Shown piece by piece: positions 26,163 through 35,485 of a stretch of DNA of 64,000 nt (positions within the stretch are counted from its first letter, which is position 1; every line of letters begins with the position of its first letter). A program made the position numbers and the translations under genes. The notes under the pieces were generated by a model, which saw nothing but the letters and a program-made list of their open reading frames with translations, did no database searches and was not told where the DNA came from. Source of the DNA: Planctomycetota bacterium (GTDB lineage: Bacteria; Planctomycetota; Phycisphaerae; UBA1845); assembly GCA_016208685.1 (NCBI GenBank), contig JACQXM010000015.1, forward strand, positions 141,098 through 205,097, given 5' to 3'.

Positions 26163-28556
26163 GTGAACTACCCGACCGCGATCGTAGCTGTAGCGCTCGT
26201 TATCGCGCTACCCGTCGAGGCGGAGCCCCCCGGCGAAGCGGACTTCGCCTGGTTCGTGGGACAGGCGGTCTGCCTGGACTGTCACGGCACGACCGGTCCG
26301 GCCGCGGCCTGCAGTCTGGAGCCGATTCCACGGCATGGCCGTGCGTACCAGCTCCTGCTCCGTCCGGAGGCGCGCTCTGTGGCGGCGCTGAGCGGCATCG
26401 CGGAGTCGCCGATCGAAAGCCGCATCTGTCTCGGCTGCCACGCCACGGGTGCCGAGGAGGGCCCGCGCTGGGCCGCGCCAGGCTTCCGACTCGAAGCGGG
26501 TGTGCAGTGCGAGGCCTGCCACGGTCCGGGCAGCGTGCACGCCCGAGATCGCCGCAACGGGGCAAACACTGTAGGCAGAAGCGTTCCCGAAGCGCTTCGC
26601 CGCGGCGACCGGGAATCGTGTACGGCGTGCCACCGCGAGCGGCCGTCGCACCGCGAGGTTTTCGAAGGCGGTTTTCGCCTGACCCCGAGTGACGAGCGCT
26701 ACAAGACGCCGATCAACCTGGCGGTCTCGCCGGACGGCGCGTGGCTGTACGTTGTCGGCGAGCGCAGCGATTCCGTGATTGTCGTGGACACGGCCCGCGG
26801 CGCGCCCGTGGGCGAAGTCCGCGTCGGCCGGCGGCCGCATGACGTCGCCGTCACCCGCGACGGCGACCTGTTGTACGTTACCAACCGCTTGAGCGGCACG
26901 CTGAGTGTCGTCGACGCGCGCCGGCTGCGCGTGCTCCGCGAGATTGCCGTCGGCGGCGAGCCGCACGGGGTTCTTGTGGATTCCGAGGGTGGTCGGGCGT
27001 ATGTGCTCTGTAGCGCGCAGGATGCGGTGGCGATCGTCAACACGCGAACGCTCGCCGTTGAAAACCGGCTGGCCGCCGGCCGGCGTCCGTGGTCGCTGGC
27101 GCCGGGCCCGGACGGCCGGACCTGCTACGTCACGAGCACCCAGCCCGCGCCGGCCCGCTTCCGCGAATCTTCGCACTCGGAGATCACCCTTCTCGATCTG
27201 GAAAACGGTCGCGTGCATCAGCGGCTGCGCGTGTCGGACGCGAACCTGCTCCAGGGTATTGGCTCCGCAGCGGGCGGCGACGTCACCTTGTTCACGCTGA
27301 TGCGTACCAAGAACCTGGTTCCCATGACGCGGTTGGCGCAAGGGTGGACGATTACCAACGGGTTGGGCGTGATCTGGCCCGACGGGCGCATCGACCAGGT
27401 CCTCCTCGACGAACCGAATGCGTTCTTCGCCGATCCCAACGACGTAGCGGTCAGCCCCGATCGCCGGTTGGCCCTGATTACCAGCGGCGGGAACGACGAG
27501 GTAGCGGTAGTGGACGTGGAGAGGCTGCGGGAAACCGTTCTTACCCACGACGACCGCGAGCGCGCCGAGACGCTCCCCAACGAGCTCGGAGCCAGCGCCC
27601 GGTTCGTCATCAAGCGCTTGCGCGTGGGTGCCAATCCGCGCGGCGTGGCGTTCGCGCCTGACGGAACTCGGGCGTACGTTGCCAACGCGCTGGCGGACAG
27701 CGTCACGGTCATCGACACCCTGGGCCTTACGGTCACGGCGACCATCGACCTGGGCGGACCGGCGGAGGCGACCGAGCTTCGCCGCGGCGAACGATTGTTC
27801 CACAGCGCCGCGAACGCGTTCGGGCGACAGTTCTCCTGTCGAAGCTGTCACCCTGATGGGCACCTCAACGGACTGGCGTTCGACATCGAGGCCGACGGCA
27901 TCGGCCTGCACCCGGTGGATAACCGCACGCTGCGCGGCATCCTGGATACGGCGCCCTTCAAGTGGGAGGGCACGAACCCCACGCTGGCGCGGCAGTGCGG
28001 GCCGCGGCTGGCAGTGTTCTTCACCCGCCTGCCGCCCCTCGCACCGGACGATCTGACGGCGCTGGTACGCTACACGTGTACCATCGAGCGTCCCCCGAAC
28101 CCTTACCATGATCCCCGAGGGTTGACCGCGGCGCAGCGGCGCGGCAAGGCGATCTTCGAGCGCACCATCGCCAACGACGGCTCGCCGCTGGCGCCGGCGC
28201 AGCAATGCGCCGCGTGTCATAGCGGTGTTTACAAAACCAACGGTCAGCGGGCCGCTGTAGCGTCCACCATGTGGCTGGATGCGTGGGTGGACGTCGATCC
28301 CGCGGACTGGTTCGAAGCCGACGAGTTCGGCGAGCTGGGCAGCTACTACTTCATCGATGCCGGCATTCCCTCCCGCGAGTTCGATGTGCCGCACCTGACC
28401 GACATTTACAACGGCGGGCCGTACCTGCACAACGGTGCCGCCGCCACGCTGGAGGAAATCTGGACGCGGTTCAACATCGTCGAGCGTCACGGAAAGACCA
28501 ACGACCTGACGCGGCGGCAGTTCAATGATCTCATCGCGTATCTTAAATCGCTGTAG
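26163..28556 (+). CDS. cytochrome c554-like / YVTN propeller / MauG-type peroxidase fusion
   Basis: GTG at 26163 is the likely start because the signal peptide follows directly (TAIVAVALVIALPVEA). Residues ~30-170 hold four CXXCH motifs (CLDCH, CLGCH, CEACH, CTACH) in a c554-like arrangement with ECxxCHGPGSxH. Residues ~180-540 form a seven-bladed YVTN-type propeller (NLAVSPDGAWLYVVGE, VAVTRDGDLLYVTNR, GVAFAPDGTRAYVANA). From ~560 there is a dihaem MauG/cytochrome c peroxidase-like domain with SCRSCHPDGHLNGLAFD and CAACHSG, plus the family pattern GPYLHNGAAATLEEIW. The 797-residue chain therefore carries six c haems. An exported redox enzyme acting on peroxide or a protein or small-molecule donor is inferred. 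Confidence 0.8.
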   Translation: MNYPTAIVAVALVIALPVEAEPPGEADFAWFVGQAVCLDCHGTTGPAAACSLEPIPRHGRAYQLLLRPEARSVAALSGIAESPIESRICLGCHATGAEEGPRWAAPGFRLEAGVQCEACHGPGSVHARDRRNGANTVGRSVPEALRRGDRESCTACHRERPSHREVFEGGFRLTPSDERYKTPINLAVSPDGAWLYVVGERSDSVIVVDTARGAPVGEVRVGRRPHDVAVTRDGDLLYVTNRLSGTLSVVDARRLRVLREIAVGGEPHGVLVDSEGGRAYVLCSAQDAVAIVNTRTLAVENRLAAGRRPWSLAPGPDGRTCYVTSTQPAPARFRESSHSEITLLDLENGRVHQRLRVSDANLLQGIGSAAGGDVTLFTLMRTKNLVPMTRLAQGWTITNGLGVIWPDGRIDQVLLDEPNAFFADPNDVAVSPDRRLALITSGGNDEVAVVDVERLRETVLTHDDRERAETLPNELGASARFVIKRLRVGANPRGVAFAPDGTRAYVANALADSVTVIDTLGLTVTATIDLGGPAEATELRRGERLFHSAANAFGRQFSCRSCHPDGHLNGLAFDIEADGIGLHPVDNRTLRGILDTAPFKWEGTNPTLARQCGPRLAVFFTRLPPLAPDDLTALVRYTCTIERPPNPYHDPRGLTAAQRRGKAIFERTIANDGSPLAPAQQCAACHSGVYKTNGQRAAVASTMWLDAWVDVDPADWFEADEFGELGSYYFIDAGIPSREFDVPHLTDIYNGGPYLHNGAAATLEEIWTRFNIVERHGKTNDLTRRQFNDLIAYLKSL

Positions 28557-28584
28557 GCGACGTCGGGGGCCGACGGCGCGCGTG

Positions 28585-30945
28585 ATGCCCGCGGCGGCCG
28601 TGAGCGCGCTCCTTGCCGCGGCGGTTGCGGCGGCGCCGCCGGGACCGGCGGTGGACCCCCGGGTCGTCGCGGAGTGGCGCATCTACCGTGTCGCGGATGG
28701 TCCGCCGGAGGCGGTGCGCGCCTTGTGTGCGTCGGGCGAGCAGGTGTGGGTCGGCGCCGACGGCGTTCTGGCGCGCGTCGATGGCGACCGCCGGCGCTCC
28801 TGGACCGCCGCGGACGGCCTGCCGCTGCGCAAGCTCTCAGCCGTCACCATCGACGAGGCAAACGGCGATGTATGGCTGGGGACACTCGGCGACGGTCTGG
28901 TGCGCTTCAGCGGCGGGCGGTTCGATCGCTTCGACCAGTTCAACTCCGGCCTGGCGGGGAACTTGGTGTACGCCGTGACGTCTTTCGAAGGGCGGATCTG
29001 GGCGGCGACCAACGGCGGCATCAGCGCCTTTGCGCCGCAGGCCGACGAGTGGGAATTGCACGACGCCCGTAGTGCAGACGTCGCCCAGCGGGCGACTTCC
29101 TGCCTCGTGCCTTTGGCGGGGCGCCTGGTGGCCGGCGGTTGGGGATACGGAATCCGCCGCTTCGACGGTGCCGCGCATCGCGGGTCGCCGTTCGCGGAGG
29201 GGTCCACAGAGAACGCTGCGGCGCCGCGCGTGGCGACCTCGCCGCCTTCCACGGCGCCGGGCGGAGGGGATACGGCAGATCCCGAGCCACGAGTCGACGA
29301 GTGTTGCGGTGCATCCGGCGCCATCCTGGCGCTCGCCGCGGCCGGCGATGCGCTGTGGGCGGTCACACCGTCACACCTGTGCCGATGCGACGCCGGCGCG
29401 CGGTGTGCCAGCAAAGCTCTTCCCACGTTCGAGTCCCAATCCTGCACGCCGACCGCGCTGGCGGTGGGCGAGAGGGGCGACGCTTGGATCGGAACGGACG
29501 AGGGGCTGCTGATGCTGGATGATTGGAATTCGGGTGTGTGGATTCACTATCGTCGTGACGACGGCGGGCGAAGTCGACTCGTCCTGGTTCGTGACGGCGT
29601 CGACCATGTGTCCCAGGGCGTTGACGGTGCGTTTCCCGACAACCATGTTCGCGCGGTTCTGCTCCGGGGTAGTGCGGTGTGGATCGGCACCGCGCGCGGC
29701 GTGGCGGTGGGCGAGCGATGGGCCGCGTGGAGTTCTCTGGCCCACGGTGCGGAGGACGCGCGCTCCGCGCCGGAGAGCGACGACGTAAACGAACCGGGCA
29801 CCACCACACCACGTGCCTATCCGAACGCCGGCCCGGCGCGAACTCCGAGCGCCATCGCCGTTCTGGGGCCCGGCAACCGCACCATCGCGCTGCCTGCGTC
29901 CGCTGCCGAGAGCGATACCGCCGCAAGTGCCGAGAATCACCCCGACTTGCTTGCGGTGCAGATCGCCGTGGAGCTTGCGCGCCACGCCGCGGCGCGGAAG
30001 GAAACGGCGACGGTGAACCTCGCTCCCACGGCGCCGGGATACGCCGGCTACGGCTGGGGCCTGCCGGAGGACAACCTCGTCGCGCTGGCGGAGCGAAGCA
30101 GCGTCCTGGGTATCGTCGGCGCCCTGGGTAGTACTCGCGCCCTGATGGACCTGGCGGTGCTCCGGCTTGGGGTCCCGGTTTTGGACGTGGCCGGGGAGGC
30201 GGACCGCGACAACGCTGCCCGCAATCCCTGGGTCTTTCGCTGCCGCGGCGGAGCGCCGCGCCAACATCGCCTGCTGCTGGACTACGTGGTGGATCGGCTG
30301 AACCTGTCGCGGCTGGCGGTGCTGCACACCGGCGGATCGAGCGGCGGCGCCGGAGACTGGTGGATCGACCACGCACGAGCCCGCGGGCTGCCCGCGCCCT
30401 TCGAATCGCGCGTTCCCCACGACGGCGAGGCGGCCGACCGGCTGTTCGACGACCTGCGACGGATAGATCCCCAGGTCATCCTCCTGGACGGCAGTGTGCC
30501 GGCAGTCACGGCGACGATCGCCCGCTTTCGACGCCGCGGGTGCGACCAGGTGATGGTCGTGGATTCACCGCTGCGCGACATCGACCTCGCTGAGCGCGTG
30601 GGCGTCGATCCTGGCATGGTTCTAGCGCCCGACGCGTCCACGCCGCCGGCATCGTCGGCGGCGGACCTGGCTTTCGCGGAGAAGTATGCGGAGCGCAATC
30701 GGCGCGACGGCAGCGTGCGTCCGCCAGACGAGAGTGCATTTCGTACCTTCCACGCCGCCGACCATCTGCTGCATGCCGCGGGCGCCGCGCCGGCGGATCG
30801 GGCCGCCCTTCGCCGCACACTCCGCCAGATGGAACGCTCGGCGTACGGCGAACGACACTACGAAGAGTCGCACCCGCTGGCCGGGTGGAGCGTGGCGCGC
30901 TGGGAGGCCGGTCGCTGGCAGACGCAGGCCGTTGGCGCGCCGTGA
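28585..30945 (+). CDS. regulator-propeller / periplasmic binding protein fusion
   Basis: I use ATG 28585, directly before a signal peptide (AAAVSALLAAAVAAAPPGPA). The ORF-track start at 28525 overlaps the previous gene by 32 bp and is also possible; neither has a clear ribosome binding site. Residues ~40-400 contain two-component-regulator-type propeller repeats (VWVGADGVLARVDG, VWLGTLGDGLVRFSGG, IWAATNGGISAF). From ~430 on, the chain reads as a type 1 periplasmic binding fold like LivJ/amide receptors (LGIVGALGSTRALMDLAVL, GVPVLDVAGE, VILLDGSVPAV). No membrane segment or kinase follows, so it is a free periplasmic or surface receptor. It probably works with the haem proteins encoded immediately upstream. 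Confidence 0.7.
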   Translation: MPAAAVSALLAAAVAAAPPGPAVDPRVVAEWRIYRVADGPPEAVRALCASGEQVWVGADGVLARVDGDRRRSWTAADGLPLRKLSAVTIDEANGDVWLGTLGDGLVRFSGGRFDRFDQFNSGLAGNLVYAVTSFEGRIWAATNGGISAFAPQADEWELHDARSADVAQRATSCLVPLAGRLVAGGWGYGIRRFDGAAHRGSPFAEGSTENAAAPRVATSPPSTAPGGGDTADPEPRVDECCGASGAILALAAAGDALWAVTPSHLCRCDAGARCASKALPTFESQSCTPTALAVGERGDAWIGTDEGLLMLDDWNSGVWIHYRRDDGGRSRLVLVRDGVDHVSQGVDGAFPDNHVRAVLLRGSAVWIGTARGVAVGERWAAWSSLAHGAEDARSAPESDDVNEPGTTTPRAYPNAGPARTPSAIAVLGPGNRTIALPASAAESDTAASAENHPDLLAVQIAVELARHAAARKETATVNLAPTAPGYAGYGWGLPEDNLVALAERSSVLGIVGALGSTRALMDLAVLRLGVPVLDVAGEADRDNAARNPWVFRCRGGAPRQHRLLLDYVVDRLNLSRLAVLHTGGSSGGAGDWWIDHARARGLPAPFESRVPHDGEAADRLFDDLRRIDPQVILLDGSVPAVTATIARFRRRGCDQVMVVDSPLRDIDLAERVGVDPGMVLAPDASTPPASSAADLAFAEKYAERNRRDGSVRPPDESAFRTFHAADHLLHAAGAAPADRAALRRTLRQMERSAYGERHYEESHPLAGWSVARWEAGRWQTQAVGAP

Positions 30946-30954
30946 CCCGTGCCC

Positions 30955-33045
30955 TCACTGCGGCTGTGAGAGGAGTCGCGCGTACTGCGGGCTGAGTCGC
31001 GCCGCGGCAAGCAGGTGCTGCTCGGCGCGTTCCGGCTGGTTGCGGCGGGCCAGCAAGCCGCCGAGGTTGAAGTGCGCGTCGGCGTGGTCAGGGTCGATGG
31101 CCACGGCCCGCTCGAACCGCTGCTGCGCCTCGTCAAGCCGGCCGGTGCGGATCAGCGCGTAGCCGAGATTGTTGTGCAGGTCGGCGTCGTCGGGCGCAAG
31201 GACCAGCGCCCTTTCGTACATCTCCACCGCCTGCGGGAACCGGCCCAGTCGGCCCAGCACCGTACCCAGGTTGTAGTGTGCCAGGCGCAACCGGGGGCTC
31301 AGCCGCAAGGCCTCTTGCAGGCTTTCGACGGCCTCTTCCAGTCGGCCCAGCTCCACCAGGACGCCCCCCAGCTCGCGGTGCGCCCGAGCCGCGGCGGGGT
31401 CGGCAGCGACGGCCCGGCGCAGCTCCTGCTCCGCGGCGGGATAATCTCCGACACCAGCGAGCATGGCCGCCAGCCCCTGGTGTGCCGCGCCCACGCTCGC
31501 GGCCGGCGCCGGCACGCCGCCGCCTGGCGCGATTACCTGGCGGTATTCCCGTTCCGCTTCGGCGAGCCGTCCGGTAGCCGCAAAGGCGTAGGCCAGGTCC
31601 AGTCGCACCCGCGGATCGTCATCGAAGCGCATGAGGTAATCAGCGGCGCGCTGCCGCACCTCGTCGTAGCGTCGCAGCAGCATGGAAGACTTGATCAGTC
31701 CGCGATGCGTTCGCGGGTTGGCAAGCAGCCCCCAGCGGTCGCACACGGTGAGGTGCGCGTGGACCCGTCCGGCGTCGGCGGCGGACTGCGCGGGGTCGCT
31801 GTCTTCGTTCAAGCCGACCGCCGCCAGCGTGCCCGAGTATTCGTGGTAGCGCACGAACCCTGAATGGGCCACGAACGCCGCGAGAAACAGGGCAAGCACG
31901 GCGAACGCCCCGCCCGCCACCGTCAGTCGCCCCTGCTCCTTGAGCCGCAGCAGCCCCACGGTTTGCACGGTGGGCCGCGCCACCAGGCGCAGGCCGAGGA
32001 CCAGGAGGTAACCGATGACCACGCCCAGCGCCAGCGAGAGCAGAAAGGGAACCTGTCCGTAGAGTCCGCGGAAGGAAAGCAGAACGGCCACGAACACGCC
32101 GCCCAGGAACACCTCTTCCCAGGCCGTGAAATCCGAGGCCGGAGCGGCGCGGTCGTCATCGGACGCGGCCTGTACCAGCGCCGAACGGGCGAAGCCGTAG
32201 GAAAGCGCCCCATGCGGGCAGACGCTGACGCAATCCAGGTCCTTCAGGCACGCGGCGCTCACCACCTTGCCGTGCCGCGCGATTTCCTCGTGGACGCGGA
32301 TGCCGCTGGTACAGTTGGCGGTGCAGGTGCCACATTTTTGACAGGTGCCGGTGAGGCGGATGCGGCCGGGAGCCACTCGATCCGCCAGGCCGAAGATCGC
32401 GCCGTACGGGCAGACGTAGCGACAGAAGCTGCGCGTGCCCAGCAGGTAGACGATGAGGAACCCGCACACCAGGAACGTGATGGCGATCACTCCGGGTCCG
32501 GGCAGGTTCCGCCAGAAGTTGTCGGTGACGAACGACGCCCAACCGTCGCGATCCGTGGCGACGTGGAAGGTGGGGAAGGCCTTGTCGCGCCAAGCGCGGA
32601 CGATCTGCGGCCAGAGAAACATGTAGGCCGCCGTCAGGGGCGGCACCCAAAGCAGCACACGGGAGCGCAGCGGTCGGGCGCGTAGGCCCAACCGCCGAAG
32701 CAACCAGGCGCAGAAGTCCTGAAGCACGATGATGTGACAGGCCCAGGAGCAGAAGAACCGTCCGAAGAGGCCCGCCGCCACCACCAGCAGGCACATGAAG
32801 AGAAACCCGGCGGTGACGATCCCCAGTTCCAGCGTGTACATCACTTCATTGAGCTCGAGCGGTGCCAGCGTCTTGCCGGTGAGCTTCCAATGCAGAATGT
32901 GGAGCGCGAAAACCACGTATACCAGTGAGAGCGAAACCGCCCGCCAGCGCGGGTAGTTGCGCCGGCGCGGAGGCGCCGCCGCGGGCGCGGCCCGGGTGGA
33001 TGTCGCGATGGCGGGCGGCGGCTGGCCAGGAGTTGCGGTCGTCAT
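30955..33045 (-). CDS. NapH/CcoG-like Fe-S membrane protein with C-terminal TPRs
   Basis: ATG 33045 (MTTATPGQPP) is chosen over ATG 33063; neither has a clear Shine-Dalgarno. The N-terminal ~330 residues have about five membrane helices and the polyferredoxin pattern of NapH/NosR/CcoG proteins. The cysteine groups are FCSWACH, FCRYVCPYGA, CQKCGTCTANC and CLKDLDCVSVCPHGAL. The C-terminal ~270 residues are six or so tetratricopeptide repeats (AHYNLGTVLGRLGRFPQAVEMYERAL and similar). Membrane electron transfer combined with a protein-docking TPR array is inferred; no nap or nos genes are nearby. It converges with the preceding plus-strand gene with 9 bp between stops. It is downstream of the octaheme gene and could share its transcript. 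Confidence 0.82.
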   Translation of the reverse strand: MTTATPGQPPPAIATSTRAAPAAAPPRRRNYPRWRAVSLSLVYVVFALHILHWKLTGKTLAPLELNEVMYTLELGIVTAGFLFMCLLVVAAGLFGRFFCSWACHIIVLQDFCAWLLRRLGLRARPLRSRVLLWVPPLTAAYMFLWPQIVRAWRDKAFPTFHVATDRDGWASFVTDNFWRNLPGPGVIAITFLVCGFLIVYLLGTRSFCRYVCPYGAIFGLADRVAPGRIRLTGTCQKCGTCTANCTSGIRVHEEIARHGKVVSAACLKDLDCVSVCPHGALSYGFARSALVQAASDDDRAAPASDFTAWEEVFLGGVFVAVLLSFRGLYGQVPFLLSLALGVVIGYLLVLGLRLVARPTVQTVGLLRLKEQGRLTVAGGAFAVLALFLAAFVAHSGFVRYHEYSGTLAAVGLNEDSDPAQSAADAGRVHAHLTVCDRWGLLANPRTHRGLIKSSMLLRRYDEVRQRAADYLMRFDDDPRVRLDLAYAFAATGRLAEAEREYRQVIAPGGGVPAPAASVGAAHQGLAAMLAGVGDYPAAEQELRRAVAADPAAARAHRELGGVLVELGRLEEAVESLQEALRLSPRLRLAHYNLGTVLGRLGRFPQAVEMYERALVLAPDDADLHNNLGYALIRTGRLDEAQQRFERAVAIDPDHADAHFNLGGLLARRNQPERAEQHLLAAARLSPQYARLLSQPQ

Positions 33046-33202
33046 CGTTAGTCTATCGCCCATGTCATGATAAAGCCGCAACGACTCGCCGGCGCCGTCC
33101 GACGCGCCGGCACGGACGCTCCCGCGGTTGTCGCCCCTCGTTCTGCGACGTCGCGCCGTACCGCCGTGAGGTGGCGGCGGCACCGGACCACCCGCGCCCG
33201 GC

Positions 33203-35485
33203 TCACGGCGGATTCAGACCCGTCATCTGGCGGACGGTTTCATACACCGCCCGACCGGTAGGGTCGAAGGGATCCACCAGCACCATGCGGTCGAACACCG
33301 GCGAATCGAGCGTCGCCGGACGATGGCACTCGTTGCAACCCAGTGCCGGCACCGGCGAGTAGCCCAGCGCCTTGTCCGCGCTAAGCACCGGCGGATGCAG
33401 CTCGTACGCCTCGCCCCATTCCACTTTGATGCCGCTGGTTTCATGCGCGAAGGAGCTGACGCCGTCCGGCGAGCCGGGATCCTCGAACCATACGCGCCGC
33501 CCCTTAACCAGCACCGGGTTGGCGGCCACCGGCACTCCGTAGCTGTCCATGCCCTTCAGCGCCTGAATGTACGCCAGAATCTCCTCCGGGCGGTTTACTT
33601 CCGGCTTACCGTCGTGATTATCGTCCGTCACCACCGGCAGCGGCGCGTTGCTCGTGATCTGTCGCACGCGCCAGAGAACGATAGGGGAGACGATGTCATC
33701 GCTGAAATCCAGCGGTGTGGCCTGGCGATGCCAGTCCCCCCAGTACACCGCGATCTCGAACTTCAAGGGAAACAACCGCCGCACGCCGTCGCTGTCGTTT
33801 TTGAAACTGAAGCCCGGATACCAGCGGCTCTTGTCCGGGTTCGCAGGATCGACGGGGTCCGCCGAGAGGAACTCCTCCGCCCAGTAGCTTACCGGCGTTC
33901 CGGTGACGGAGTTATCCACCACGCTGCGCGTGCGCCCCAGGGCATACGGGATGTGGCACGCCTGGCAGGAGAACACGCTGAACGGTCCGTTTTCGCCCGG
34001 CACGGAGCCGATGAGGTGAACCTGGACGTCGCCGGGAACCACCGGCGCGTCGGGATGCCGCACGGGACTGTCCTCCAGATGACAGTCGCGACAGGAACGG
34101 AGATTCACCCAATCCAGGTCGTCGCGGTAGATGTTGAACTGCGATTTGCCCTTGGCGAAGTTGTGGTCGATGTTGCCGCGGTGACAGTAGTTGCATGCCG
34201 TGCTGCGCTCCGGAGGCACGTCGTTGGTGGGATCGGTGTCGCGCAGCTTGTTGAAGCCCGCATAGTGCACGTCGCGGTCGTCGAACCAGACGGACCCGCG
34301 CTTCGCCGGCCAGCTCTGACTGTGGCAGCCCCAGCAGGAATAGTCGGTCGGCGGGTACGCGATGGCGCGGGGAGAGAGGCTGACGGTGGAATCGTCCCCG
34401 ACCGTCAGGCTGCCATCGGACACTCCGGCGGAGTAGTCGATTTGCAGGCGCGGGGGAACGACGGTGGTCTCCAGATGCGAGAACCAGCCTTGGCCCGCGG
34501 TAGAGGCCGCGGCAAACGCGGGAACCGGCGCGCCCTGGTCGTCCACCAGCGCCGCCCCCGCGACCAGCACGTTTGCGCGCCGTAGTTGAATGAGGTCGCG
34601 ACCGTTGGCTTGCCGCCGATCCTTGCGGTGGCAGAAGAGGCAGTCGGGTTCGGCGACCCCCGTCACGTCCCAGGGCGCCGGGCGGAAGGCCGTGCCATCA
34701 ACGGGATTGAGCGTGGCGTAATCACCATCGAGCAGCACCTCGGCTGCGGTTTTGCCCAACGCCTGGTAGCCGAATCGGCCGGTGAGCACGTCGTAGTAGC
34801 GCTGCCCGTCGCGGTCGAACTCCATACCCCCGCCGCCGGTGTGGCATCCACCGCAGCCCCCCATCCACCAGAAGGCGGTTTGATCCATGGCCGAGGGCCC
34901 CGCGGCGTTTTTCGGTGCCATCTGGCGGTCGTTCTTGGGCCTCCAGGTGCCGTACATCCCCGCCGACTGTATCCACCAGCGGCCATCGCCGAAGTGGTCG
35001 TCGCCCATGACCATGTTGCCCGCCGTGTCCGTGCGCCCCTGCTGGAAGAGGAACCCGTTGGCGATGTGGTCGACGTCGTGGCATCCGCCGCAGGTGTTGC
35101 GGCTGCTGTAGGGCGCCGTGGATGTGACGGTCAACACTTGTCCCGCGACGTCCTTCAGCGGGATCGGCAGGTGACCCGCGGCGCGCAGGAAGGCCGCGAC
35201 ATCGGCTAGATCCACGTCGTCGTCGTGGTCGTCATCCACGTCGGTGATGCAGGGTGCGGCCGGCGCCTGCCCGGGGCCGCGGTAGCACGCTTTCAGGGTG
35301 AGGAAATCCGCCGGATCGACGTAGCCGCTGGCGTCGAAATCAAAACTGGTTCCGGCAGCCGGCAGCGCTGCGAGCGCCAGCAGGGCAACGATTGCCGCAG
35401 TCGCACCCAGGGCCGAGGAGGCGCAGCGCGGTTCACGGTCCGGTGCAGTTCTCGTGGAACGCCTTCCAATCCAGAAGGTCAACAT
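33203..35485 (-). CDS. secreted octaheme cytochrome with N-terminal dockerin-like segment
   Basis: I place the start at ATG 35485, preceded by GGAG at 6 bases. This lies inside the end of the upstream dockerin gene (53-bp overlap), which suggests translational coupling. The signal peptide is IVALLALAALPAAG. Next comes a dockerin-like segment (DFDASGYVDPADFLTLK and DVDDDHDDDVDLADV), unusually at the N-terminus. The remainder has eight CXXCH motifs (CGGCH twice, CLFCH, CWGCH, CNYCH, CRDCH, CQACH, CNECH) over ~600 residues, with large spacings. That is more like multihaem oxidoreductases than compact carriers. The 760-residue protein is probably surface-exposed. Its substrate is unknown. Confidence 0.8.
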   Translation of the reverse strand: MLTFWIGRRSTRTAPDREPRCASSALGATAAIVALLALAALPAAGTSFDFDASGYVDPADFLTLKACYRGPGQAPAAPCITDVDDDHDDDVDLADVAAFLRAAGHLPIPLKDVAGQVLTVTSTAPYSSRNTCGGCHDVDHIANGFLFQQGRTDTAGNMVMGDDHFGDGRWWIQSAGMYGTWRPKNDRQMAPKNAAGPSAMDQTAFWWMGGCGGCHTGGGGMEFDRDGQRYYDVLTGRFGYQALGKTAAEVLLDGDYATLNPVDGTAFRPAPWDVTGVAEPDCLFCHRKDRRQANGRDLIQLRRANVLVAGAALVDDQGAPVPAFAAASTAGQGWFSHLETTVVPPRLQIDYSAGVSDGSLTVGDDSTVSLSPRAIAYPPTDYSCWGCHSQSWPAKRGSVWFDDRDVHYAGFNKLRDTDPTNDVPPERSTACNYCHRGNIDHNFAKGKSQFNIYRDDLDWVNLRSCRDCHLEDSPVRHPDAPVVPGDVQVHLIGSVPGENGPFSVFSCQACHIPYALGRTRSVVDNSVTGTPVSYWAEEFLSADPVDPANPDKSRWYPGFSFKNDSDGVRRLFPLKFEIAVYWGDWHRQATPLDFSDDIVSPIVLWRVRQITSNAPLPVVTDDNHDGKPEVNRPEEILAYIQALKGMDSYGVPVAANPVLVKGRRVWFEDPGSPDGVSSFAHETSGIKVEWGEAYELHPPVLSADKALGYSPVPALGCNECHRPATLDSPVFDRMVLVDPFDPTGRAVYETVRQMTGLNPP

